A DNA stretch of 64,000 nucleotides, taken from Cheilinus undulatus. Lineage: Eukaryota; Chordata; Actinopteri; Labriformes; Labridae. The translations under genes and the position numbers were made by a program. The notes under the pieces are model-generated. The model worked only from the letters and a program-made list of their open reading frames with translations. It was not told where the DNA came from and did no database searches. Positions 38,901 through 52,174 of this stretch are shown here, one piece after another (the first letter of the stretch is position 1; every line of letters begins with the position of its first letter). The DNA is taken from assembly GCF_018320785.1 (NCBI RefSeq), contig NC_054869.1, positions 37,537,789 through 37,601,788 of the forward strand, written 5' to 3'.

Positions 38901-40787
38901 TACACATTGAGTAAATGTTTGCAGCTGTAATTTCATGCTTTTAAATGTTATGGACACTTTAGAGAAAGCACTTTGTACACATATCTGATGTTTCAAATAG
39001 TGTTCAGATTTTGTATTTTGGACTTAATCAAGTCAAACTGTTGTCATAAAAATAGCATTATGTTCTTTATTCAGCACAATAATCACAAAATGAGGAACCT
39101 TCAATATCAATAAGCTTTTGTTCTACAGAGTTTATGTTTATAGGATATATTTTACACTACCAGATTGATAGAATGATGTACTGTAATGGAGTGTTTAATG
39201 TTTGCTATAAGATAAAAGGATATAGATAGTCTTTTATGAAGTAATATCAAAATAAAGGCAGAGTGAAATAGTTATACTGTAACTTTACACTCTTAACAAT
39301 GTCCCCTCTATGTGATGTAAGCATTTTATTATGAAAAATGCCTTTGAAGGGGCAACATATTTTTATAAAGATGCGTTTTGCCCTCCTGTTTCATGATGAT
39401 GTGTCAATCCAGGTTGGAATCTGTCCCTTTTTAATGCCTGGAAGTAATTGAAGTGCTGGAATGTGAGCTGGTTGCTCCTTTTTTTAATCAAAGAGAGAGA
39501 CATTTCTTAGCTTGTTTTTTGGGGGTAAAGTTAAATTTTTATCCTTAGTACAGCCTGGTTAACTTTAAATGACCATGTTCAGTGGCTCCACTCCACAGAT
39601 CTACCCACTTGTGAATTATTTGTCTGCTCCCAACCGACCACCATCTCTGACAGCAGGGGAAGAGGCAGAATGAGCAATGTGCATGCTGTTATTCTCCAAA
39701 ATGTCATCCAAGCTCATAAAACTGGAATATTTTGCATGTCAAAGCTGAATACAGCTGCAATGCAGCCACAAGTGTTAAAAAGGTTGACTGTAATTCATCA
39801 GATCACATTGGCTTCATTAAATCAAGTGGCCTTGCTCCATTATAGTCATATTTTAGTCATCTCTTGACCCTGTAGCCACCGTCTTTGTATTAGATTTGGG
39901 CCAAGAACTGTTTATGAATTTTTGTAATGACTTAATATTGTCCTCTTAACCAGTGGAGCCTTTCTGATGTTGTATGTGTGATCAAAAAGCTTTCAGAAAG
40001 TTACACAATAAATGTATATACAGCATCTCAGTCCTCTTGTCCATGTTTTTTGTCATCACTTCTTAGAAGTAAAGAAAAACTTTAATGTTTCTATTAATAT
40101 TTACAAGGAAATTTCATGTATTATAAAGGTATCAGAGTAGATGGCTGGTAGATGTTGCACTTCAGCACCAGTCTCTCTTTCCTACCTCCCCACCCCTCTC
40201 CTAGTGTTCAGACTAGGATCTGTTTGTGGGGTTGATCTCTGTCAGATTCACGGATGATTTTGTTCGTACCTTTTCACAAGAATTTCAAAGAAATCTTGTC
40301 TTTGATTTGGTAAACCAGTTTGTTCTTCTTCTGCTCTTGCAACAAAACTCAGCCATTGTGCCTTTACATACAGCATCCCCAAGTAGTTCAGCCTGTCTAT
40401 CCTCCCCCATGTGGTGGTAGAGCTTGGATAAGGAGGAGCTCATGCAGACAAAAAAGAGGATTAAAAATATGAAAAATGGTTGAACCAACCCCTGAGTGGC
40501 ACATAATGAAGCTGAAAGAAGTGTCATCCTGTCAGTGTTAAGACAGAGCTGGAACAACAAACCCAAGAGAGTCTTATCATTACCCAACAATATATTTAGT
40601 TAGGATGTAGTGTATTAAATGTCTGCTATTGTATAAATGTCAGGGTGGCAGGGCTAATAATTGTACAAGGAGGGCTTATGTGAGAAAAAAGTATGAAACA
40701 TGTTTGAACCTCTGTGTGAAACATGCACAAGCTAAAGGAAGCCTGTCACAGTGTGAACACAGAGCTGAGAACAATAAACTCTGAAGA
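35931..40787. other. Intergenic DNA between ghr and the tandem repeat
   Basis: A (TA)n run lies at 36829-36842. Around 38205-38400, gagatacaagggttatgccc resembles 8155-8180 (gatacaaggttttggcccaa), suggesting a shared old repeat. No exon or RNA gene recognised. Confidence 0.35.
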
Positions 40788-40991
40788 GGTCTACTATAAT
40801 AAGGTATGGTCTTTATTATAATATAAATGACTAACACTGGTCTATTATAATAAGGTATGGTCTTTATTATAATATAAATGACTAACACTGGTCTATTATA
40901 ATAAGGTATGGTCTTTATTATAATATAAATGACTAACACTGGTCTATTATAATAAGGTATGGTCTTTATTATATTATAATGATTAAGGCTG
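40788..40991. repeat. 51-bp tandem repeat, four copies
   Basis: Units start with ggtcta at 40788, 40839, 40890 and 40941. The first three are nearly identical; the fourth diverges at its end. Because 51 is a multiple of 3, the minus strand shows a repeating 17-residue pseudo-peptide, which is not a gene. Confidence 0.95.
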
Positions 40992-40997
40992 GTCTTT

Positions 40998-42561
<1,564 letters not shown>

Positions 42562-43438
42562 TATCGTTAAAAGGTGTGCTTGGGGTGTCTGGATGAGCGA
42601 ATCAAGATAGCCATAACATAAACTGGGAGAATTTTTTGTCCTGTTTCCAAAACTTGAGGTTAATTATGGAAAATGCTTTATTTTTATTTGAGGCTGTACA
42701 AGACCACCCTGGCAATTCAATACATAGACAGTAAAACAGAGAGCCTACATTTACATATCCTCAAAGGTAAGAGAAATATTTTAAACGCCGACTATGTATG
42801 ATGCTCTGATTATGTTAAATAACAAGGTTACTCAGCAAACTTACTAATGATTTATTGCTGGTAATGTTAGCAGCATGTTATTGCTAGTAAAGGTAGCATA
42901 ATGTAATGACATTGCTACTCTCTAACATTAGCTAACTGACATTAACATCAGCTTGAAAATAAAACGTTAACGCTGGTTCTGTTAGTCCAGTAAGGCGGAT
43001 GAGAACATATGCTGTAATAAATATTTGATCTTTTTTTTGTTTTTGCCAAATAAGCACTTTGTTGATGTGCCTTGAAAGGACAGCTAACATTAGCTGGCAT
43101 CTCCAGCATTCAGCTTTGATATTTTGACAAGCTTTTAGAAGTTTCAATTGTCCTTGTGCACCTTACTGTCTTTGTTTTACTCTTTCATTGAAATCAAGTT
43201 TATAAGAGAATTAAATTGATGAGACATAAATGAAAGTTAGTAATCATGGGGTATTTTAAAATGCTTCAAATAAAAAGGAGCCCAGAAAGAGTAACAGTAA
43301 CCAAGGAGAAGAGGGTTTGTCAAAGAGTCATTTACTTTCACTGTGAAAGCAAAATGATGTATAATTTTCATTAATATTCATAACATATCTTAATCTACAG
43401 CCTGAATATTTACAGTACCTCCAGCTGTGCGATTGAAT
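42562..43438. other. Intergenic DNA, no gene seen
   Basis: AT-rich, with gctaacatta-type words; nothing assignable. Confidence 0.4.
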
Positions 43439-43966
43439 CATAGACTGCAGAGAGAATTGGACAAACCCTGTGTGACGTCAGTCTTCTGCTTACAATAGGC
43501 GGACTCAAATGGCTCTCGAAGCCAATCCGTGGAGGCTTCCATATTGAAATCGCAGTTTCAACCGAACTTTGGATCAACCGAACAGCCCGCCAGCTAGGCG
43601 CGACTTCCTGTCAGCCTGCCAGCTAGCATTCTGGTTGACAGAAACGGAGCCTCTGCCTGCCGAGCTATCTGTCAATCAAATGAGACGCGCCAATCAGCTT
43701 TCATCCTAAATATAATCCAAACGATCGTGGTAAAAAAAAAAAAAAATCACCCCCATACAGTGGGAGCAAAATAAGACACTAGCTAATGAGACACGTTTGG
43801 TGTTTTGAACCCGGCTGTAAACCGGTTTATTTCTAGTGTCAAAACCGGCTGTTTAACAGGTGTCCAGACTTCCGGTGTTCCTGCAGCCAGCCTCAAGTGG
43901 ACAGTCATGGTATTGCAATTTTTTGCACTTGCGCACTGGCTTCATTTTTCAGGACCAGAGGTTGCC
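43439..43966 (+). repeat. Dispersed repeat of about 530 bp, arm 1 of an inverted pair
   Basis: Matches 60558-61085 in reverse over its length. Shared words are agctttcatccta/ggatgaaagct, aacgatcgtgg/ccacgatcgtt, cgagctatctgtc-type sequence and ttccggtgttcctgcagcca. GC-richer than its surroundings; class unknown. Confidence 0.85.
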
Positions 43967-46900
43967 CCTTGGATTGAATACATTCAAGCAGCACCTGTTA
44001 GTACAGGTGAGGTTATAATTCTGGAATGTTAAAGAAGAAACTATACATTCTGCAATGTTCTGAGAGTACTAATACAAACGGATTTGTGTTTCAACAAGAG
44101 AGCAAATGTACTTGTGTGCCTGGGGCGAAAGAGTGCGCACTTGTTTGTGAGGAACACAGTGTGAACGAGTTCACAGGTGTGTATTTCTGTCTCTTCCATG
44201 CTCGCTGGCTGCTGGAGAAAGTGGGAGAGGAAACAGCTGTAGAGACAGTCGTACATCTAGGGGAAAGCATATCGGACAATTAAGACAGAGGCTGTGTGTT
44301 GCTCTGCTCCGTGTGGGACTGATTGAATCACAGAGACAGCCACTCACAGCTCTCTGTCTCTGGACATCGAAGGTAATTACCCATAAGTCACTGTTCCCCT
44401 GTATTGGATCTTCAGCCCAATTACGCCCACACAAGCAGTCCACCTCTGCCTCATTTATTACCTCCGGTTGCTTGTTGACCTTTGCAGACACACAGTCAGA
44501 CTGGCAATTCAGATACTTTACACCGAGCTGTGGTGTTCTTTGGGTCTTCATGACAGTTTCACAGCTTTGGAGCTTTACTTTGGCATTATTATTATTGTTA
44601 TATAAGAGTGAAAGCATAAAACTAAGCACATTTTTTCAAATAAGCATAAACGGGTGATCTTTACACGAGTGCAAACAGGTACAAAGAATTTCACTACAAC
44701 AGAAGAAAATATAAGCTTTTTTATGTCTGTCTTCTAATCTTTAACTACTTCAAATCAAAAGAGTCAAAAAGAAGTTTATCACCATGGAATCCCTAAGAGC
44801 ATATGCATCCATACATTAGATGTACCCAGTTTAGCTTTGTATCTTGGGATAATGTTTGTTTTCCTGTGATAATGAGCAAATTACCCTTTAAACAAGGTCA
44901 GGTAAGACAAGGCATCTTCAGAGCACCATTCATATATACAGCAATTCTAAGTGCTTTACACAGCCACAAGGCATTCATAACATTTGGAGCATCAAAATAC
45001 ATAACATGGATCAAAACAACACATTAAAATCTAAGGCATACCAAATTTCAAGAAAAAAACGTGAATGTATTTATTGAAATTTGGATTCGAATCATTCAAA
45101 TTCATTAAGATTTAAATATTGTATCAATTAAGTAAAGTAAAAGAATTGAGTAGAAGAGGACAAGAAGGGATTGGAGTTATGGGAATGTGGTAGTAAATGC
45201 ACATATTTTATGACCTGTTTAAAAGAGTAAAAAATGTTCTGTCATGAAATAAGATAAACTAGGGATGCAAGAAGCAATGAAGTGCACTTGAACAGGCGCA
45301 TCTTAGGGTGTCCAGCAACTGAGAGTATGAAGCCACCCCTAGGTACTGGAAACCAATGCACTGTGCCACAGCACAGCAGAGAGGCCATGTAAATCCCCCA
45401 GGACTGTCATTAAAATAAAACAATAATGAGCATGTTGCACTTTGTTTGAGGTAGTACTGCCTGTTAACACTAGGTGACAGTATGACAAAGCAAGGTGCTA
45501 ATATGTAGATGTGATCTGGGCAAGACTGATATTTATAATCATAGAAAATTCAATGAAGAAGAGAGATTTTAATTAGGCTGTTTAAATGGCTTCTCGCAGT
45601 AGGTGGTACTAAGGAAAAATCAAGAAATCAACCTTTATGTAGAGAGAAGACCTTGATCACACATGTAAGATTTGAAACAGATCACATGTTTGATGAGTTA
45701 TGCCAGCTTCCTGTGAAATCAGCAAGATATGGAAAATGGTCAGCACTGCAAATGATATGTCCCTTGATTACACATGTCAATGTTACAGAGAAATACTGAG
45801 CCCTTTCCATCAAAATCTGAGCTTGATAGTTTCAGCTCAGTAATAAGAATAAAAGTATGGCTCTAGTGTGTCACTTCCTGTTGCCAGCAGGGGGCACTAC
45901 AGCAAAACAATGCATTAACCTTTGAATGTGTAGACCACGATCATGCTTGTGAATCTGAAGCAAATCAGATATTTCATTTGAGAGTTATGCCACCTTCCTG
46001 TGAAACTGGTGAGAAATGGAAATTTGAGATATGTAAATTTTAAAGGATGGTTCCAAGATACTATTTTTCCCCCATCTTCTCATGATACACATGTGTACCA
46101 ATTTTCATGCATGTAACTCTTACCCAGTCCCCTATCTCACATTTATTCCACTAAAATACGAAGATTTTTCCACTTGGGGACAATTTCCTGGAAGATTTTT
46201 GGGACTTACAATACATGTTAAGGCCCTCAAATTAGCAGTTATTTTGCCAAAATGATAATAGTAATTATTTCTTGCACTTCCATTGGGTCCTCGCATCAAG
46301 GTTGGTGCTCGGCCCTATCAGGTTAGGATTACAAATAATAATAATTTTGCTTGTTATCACTGGAAATGTATGCATGTATGCCATCTTAGGGCATCATCAA
46401 GCTACAAAACTTTGCACATCACAAACTACCTTTAGAACTAAATGAGCAAAACGCCTGAAAATCCAGAATGACAAAACAGGATGGGTTTCTTCTTAATTAT
46501 AAAGCTTTAAAATGAACTTTCACCCATTACTGACATCTCTTACAAATATTTCAGGCTGGCATTGGACATGTGATGCATGTGTGACAATAAAGCCACGATA
46601 GCTTAAACTATTCTAAAGTAGAGAGAGCAGAAGTTTGCACATGCCTGATCAATTAAAAAGAAGGGGAGAAGGCCAAGAATGGTGTATGTGCATGGTTACT
46701 GAAAATTTAAACAACAGAGTTCTTTTGTTAATGATTTAAAGTGAGGAGACTCTGTTTTAAGCTCCTGCGGGTGGAGTCCAAGAATGTGGTAAGCCTGTTT
46801 GAGGTCAATGAAGTGGTCAAGCTCTATCAGTTAGCTGGGAGAATGGTGGTGGGTTATAATCTGGAGCTTTATCGTCATCTGCTGGTAAACACAGGGAAAA

Positions 46901-47099
46901 ACAGTTAAGCTGCATGCTCAACCCACTGTACGTGTTAAAGCAGTTGTGTCTGCTTGGCAGAATAAAGGACACTAAGATCTGCTTAATCTGGACTTCATAG
47001 CTATGCTGTAGCTTATTTCTTTAATCAGTGGTTTTCAACTGATGGGTTGTGACATAAAAGAGGATATTTTGCAAGCCCCACTCACATGCATCGGACGGT
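43967..47099. other. Repeat-rich intergenic DNA, no gene seen
   Basis: Diverged direct copies lie at about 45650-45740 and 45940-46025 (gttatgccagcttcctgtga / gttatgccaccttcctgtga). Around 46275-46345, ttgggtcctcgcatcaaggt and gctcggccctatcagg suggest another dispersed repeat. Open frames at 43805-44657 have no recognisable domain. Confidence 0.4.
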
Positions 47100-47245
47100 C
47101 AAAATATTAGGAACACCTCTTTCAACAAAGGGCACCTCTCTGACGGTGTCAACATTTACAAAGTCATACATATTCATTCTAGAGATGGTATTGGTGTGCA
47201 TTGCATGGTGTAGATGTGTTTAATGAAGTGGTCAGTGAGTAAATC
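47027..47245. repeat. Fragments of hAT-like and Tc1-like ends
   Basis: cagtggttttcaactgatgg at 47027 matches the hAT end at 11392. aaaatattaggaacacctct (47101) and taatgaagtggtcagtgagt (47220) resemble the ends of the 35-kb element. Confidence 0.45.
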
Positions 47246-50200
47246 TACTAAGTAGCCTGTCATTCATCATTATCTGTTGGTAATAGATAAGCAGTTATAA
47301 AAATCACTGGTAGACTGGAAATGCGCCACTCTAAACGTGCATTCTCATTTTCTCTCCTCTGTCTCTCTGAAACATGAAGTCATATCAAGTCAAACTGACC
47401 AGAAACGCCCCAGCATGCAGCTGCCTGATAGAATATTATTGTGAGATACTGCCACTTTACAAAATGCTAAAGTTTATAGCTAGCTAATGTTAAGTTAGGT
47501 TATCATAACTTTAGATTGCCAACATAAACAGATAGTGTGACCGACACAACAAGGCACACCGTGACTCAGACAAGTGGGTTGAATTCAAACAGGAAACTCG
47601 AGGACCATTGAGTGAAAACTGTTCCAGACAAATCTGATGCTCAGCCAAGCTATCTGTTGCACCAGCTATGAGTAAGTTCTGCCTTAAGTTGTGGTGTAAA
47701 GTCTACACTTAACCCTATGTTGACACTAGTTCAGTTCTAACTCAAGTTGTGCCATTGTTCAGTTGCACCACAGAGATGTAAGGGCTATCTTAACTAGTAG
47801 AGAGTTACGTCCAAACTAACCAAAATATTGTGGCAGAAATGACGTTTTCTCTTGCTTTGACCGATCACTGAAAAGCATTTCTTAACCCAGTGTTTGCTAC
47901 AAATGCTAACGGCTAAAAATAACATATGCTAACTGCAATTTATCCTCAAACAGCGTCCAGTGTGGATGAAAAATATGACAAAGCATTTTGCCTAGTTGAG
48001 TATTGAAGCCTACAGCATAAACCTACAGCCAGTATAAAGTAACAACACTGACACTGAGTGCTGAAACAACTAATTTCACAAGATAATATAACAGTAGATG
48101 GTGGAAATGATCTCCGCTCATGGAAAACACATTGTAACTGATCATTGAGAATGCAGCGCCGACACCAAATTGCCAGTAAAATCCTCCAGCGGCCCATCTC
48201 TCAGCACTATCACTATGACAGCCATGTTCTACAGAGGACTTTACACCTAGTAGGAGGTCAGTGTAAGATTTAGGTTATAACTTAAGCCTACGTTGAAACT
48301 ATCACAGCTGGTGCAACACCTTAAATGTTAGGTAAACTCCAGCAAAAGTAAGAACTTGCGTTCAAACTAGGCAACATAAAAACTTAGGCACAGCTGGGGC
48401 AGCCCATAGCTGGGCTCTAGTTCACTCTGCTGTAAGGAGGTAAATATTGAGCATGAGATGGAAGGAGTCAGAGCACCCTCTAGTGGATAATTAATAAAAC
48501 ACTGACAGACCTTAATGGATTATCAAAATATTAGTTGAAGCTCACGTTCAATCTGTAGGTTATATTTCGCTGTTGCTGCTCCTGAAGTAACTATCTGCAT
48601 CTTTGTAGCAGCAGAACAGCCTTGCGGTTTGATTTTCCCATTTTTCAAAGAGAAAATAATACACTATGATCTTTCTAGGAGTGCAATATCTCAATTTTGT
48701 GCAGTTGGGCATGGGCCAAGACTTGTTTTTAATTAGCTTTGCCAAAAAATTAACTTTAGGAGGGATATAAGTAGCTGTATAGCTGTAGATATTGCAGCTC
48801 TTTGCCAGATTTAGAAAAGAACATGCTTATATTGGGCATAATTTACATTCAGTTTTAGACGGAGTGGGGGCACATCAAGGATTACACTCATTTATGAAGC
48901 AGACGTCACAGCTTAGTGCACAAAACAGAGTCAGTCCCAGCACTTACATCATTCGTTTTGTCATCCAGTGCCTGTATGTGGGCGAGGAGGGGAATGTTTT
49001 GCAGACCCCAGCTTGGACGAAGGCCTGCCTGCCATCCTTAGTGTCTCTTCCTCCTCCTCTGAGTTGAAGAACCCATTTGTATGGGAAGTTCAGGGCTCCA
49101 GTTTTGTGCTGCTCTGGCAGTGGAACTCCAGAAAAGCATTTAGGGATCATTCCCAGCATGTGTCACTGTGGTGAGAAGGAATGCAGCACTGCAGGAAACT
49201 CTGGACAGCATGAATACATGTCAAGGTTGTCTTAGAAGTCACTTCTTATCAAGGTTGTTGCTGTTGCTCATTCATGTGTTCACAGGTTTAAAAGGGCAGT
49301 CTCCCTCTCTAGACAAAGTAAAGGATATCTGATGCACATGAAACCTTTACCTTTTTCCTTCAAGTATAAAGAAAAGAAAATGTAGATTTCTCCAATTTAG
49401 TTGGTCAGTTTTATAAATCAGTCCCAACAGCATAAAAAAATGATAACTGAAAAAAACATCTCTAGGACTTTGTAAGGAGAAAAATGCTATCTATCCTGTT
49501 CTTACCTTGGATTGCAGATAGGTCATCACTTCTCTGCAACATGACAAAAGTGCGTCACTATGTCCTTGTCTACCATGGTGATGTCCATCCTGCAGAAGCA
49601 ACAAGAGGGTACAGTGCTGTTAACCAGAAAATTAGCAGCCTTCCATTTGTACAAGTGTTTGTACCAAAGTTGTATTTATAATAATATACAATCTGAAATC
49701 CAATGTAGCATCTTTTTAAGCATGGCTATGCTCATGATTTTTTATTAATCGAATTATGTTATGAATTTTGCATGTTGCACTGAATTTTATTTGTATTTAT
49801 GTGTCAAAAAGCATCCTTTATTGGAAAATTAAAAAGCAGTTTTGTTACTGTATTATAATTTTCAAATTAGACATTTTCTCTTGGAATTGTGATCACTATA
49901 AACTTCCATACTGTGCTGCATCTGTGTGGCCTAAACAGTTTTTATGTAGTATACACACTTATATTTTTGTTACCATAGAGTATACCCACTTTAAAATGAA
50001 AAATATGCCCACCTCTAAAGAGAATATAAATTAGGAGTATACCCACTACTACTGCCCCTAGTATCAACTTAACTGTAATATGTAAAATATAGGGCTGTCT
50101 GGAATAATGCACTTATCATGATATCATTAATGTAATGTGTGCATTAATTTATTTAAAATTGCATTTATCACACATATTCATGTTCCCTTTCAGTAAACTT

Positions 50201-51089
50201 TGGTCAAGTCATTGCACTTCCTGGCCCACTGACCTAAGGGAAGATGATCTGATGGTGATGCTGCTCATTGGTGTTGTGATGTGTTGTGGTTGTTGATTAG
50301 CTATCATGGCGGAATTATGGTAGCTATTAAAATGTATAGTGTCTGCTGTCATGGTGGGTGAAAAATGATCTGGGGCATATTGATAATAACAGTGTATGAA
50401 ATAATTCAACATTTCTCCCATATTTGAAATTAAAACAGGATGTAGATTAGGTGTAGACAGTTAGACTCAGTTCAAGCTGTTAAACTTAGGAGTTAAAAAT
50501 AGATAAAATAAACTGGGTTAAAACTGGGTGAAAGTGCACTTATAAAAGTGTGTTTTAGAGAGAGATTCTAAAGAGGATAGGGAACTTGCCGGTCTGATCT
50601 CCTCAGGCAGATTGTTCCAGAGATTTGGGGTTCTGTGGAAGATTAAGCAGGCCTTTGGCTGAGGACCTCAGGGTTTGACTGGGCTCAAAAGGAGATCAGT
50701 GATGCACTTGGGGGTAAGACTAGAAAGTGCTTTAAAAGTTTTTTTTTTTTTTTTTAATCAATTCTAAGAATAACTTACAGATTATACATGTGCTTTATAA
50801 AGATGAAAACCAGATGGGGTAAATGTTGACCAACAAGGAAAAACAAGTGTCAGTCTTTTCAAATTAAATGGTTTCATTGGGATCATCTATGCTCCTCTTT
50901 TCTTAACAACAGTCAAAATAACTGAAAAAATGTTTTCTAAATTGGAAAATAAGGACTCATCTCATTTAAATAAGACCATACATGTGTTGAACATACATTT
51001 GAAAACTATCAAATTTGTTTGAAAAAGTGCATAAGTGAAGCTGGCAGAAATTAGAGGCACTTTATTATGCTTTAAAAACTGTGAAATCA
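47246..51089. other. Intergenic DNA, no confirmed gene
   Basis: 48.79-49.17 kb is GC-richer, with overlapping open frames but no domain. 50530-50720 is a copy of the dispersed repeat seen at 4960-5070. Nothing else could be named. Confidence 0.4.
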
Positions 51090-51886
51090 GCAGAGGTGGA
51101 AAAAAGTGCATGTATTATACTCAAGTAAAAGTACAGTTACTCTGTTTGAAATTTACTTAAGTAAAATGAAAAGTGCTGGTCTGCGAATCTACTCATGCAA
51201 AAGTGAAAAGTATTTAAGTTAAAGTTTACTTTAGGTACTGAATAGCTACTGACGAGTTTTGCAAAATAAGATCTTTCCTTATTGGCAAGAGCAAAAAGAG
51301 AATAGATTTCCAGCCAGGCTGTTTAGGATAAAGTAGAATACACAGTAAAATTGACAGTGTTAATTAAACTCCTCCAGAGTTAAATTTAACATTTAACTGT
51401 GTCTGTATTGGTCCACACTACATAAAGTTAAACTACACAACAACATGAGAGAACTATCACAATAACTCTTGAAAATCTGTGGTGAAGTGGGGTTTGGCGC
51501 ATCAAAGAAACGCATATGGATGAAGCATATGCACTGTGTCCTTTAGGAACACAGGATCTCTAACTCAGTGGATAAGTACTGGTGCAAATGTGTCTCACAG
51601 GGATCACTGTATAACAGGAAACATCCAAACACATCTAAACACTCTGCCCGAGGGCATGATGGAGAACAACAGCTGTTCTGGGATGTGATGTGAATCATTC
51701 TCGTTTTGCTCTACTGTGTAGTCAACAGAGGTGGAAAAAGTACAAGATTATAGTACTCAAGTAGAAGTACAGTTACTCTGGTTACAGCTAAATAGAAGTA
51801 AAAGTACTGATTTCAAAATAAAAGTACCCCAACAACTACTCAACTACAGTGATTTGAGTAAAGTAATTAGTTACTTTCCACCCCTG
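51090..51886. repeat. Two copies of an hAT-type CAGAGGTGGAAAA repeat
   Basis: Copy 1 starts at about 51091 (cagaggtggaaaaaagtgca). Copy 2 runs from about 51726 to 51886, with ends CAGAGGTGGAAA and, inverted, TTTCCACCCCTG. Both contain ctcaagta-aaagtacagtta. No clear target duplication. Confidence 0.6.
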
Positions 51887-52174
51887 GAAACCAGATTATG
51901 TCAAATGTGATGCATGAGGAAAATTAAACACAAACTAAATAAAGAACACACAAGGGTTAGAGTAAGGTTATAGGATCCATGTGTTGTTTATGTGTTTAAC
52001 TCCTCAGACACGTGTAGGATAACTGCCTAATACATCCGAGTGACACTCTCATCAGACACCCAATACACCAAAGACCCCTAAGGTTTGTTCTTCTGAAGAT
52101 ATTTGACAGTCATTTAAGAAATATGAAGTCACTGTCTGTTTTATGTTGTATTTTCAATAAAAACACAAACTCTC

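Noticed and set aside
40676..40939. Open frame with a repeated IKTIPYYNRPVLVIYI peptide
   Set aside because: Produced by the 51-bp tandem repeat, whose period is divisible by three.
43805..44657. Cluster of open frames on both strands near 44 kb
   Set aside because: Part overlaps a dispersed repeat. The rest has no domain, conserved motif or paired splice sites.
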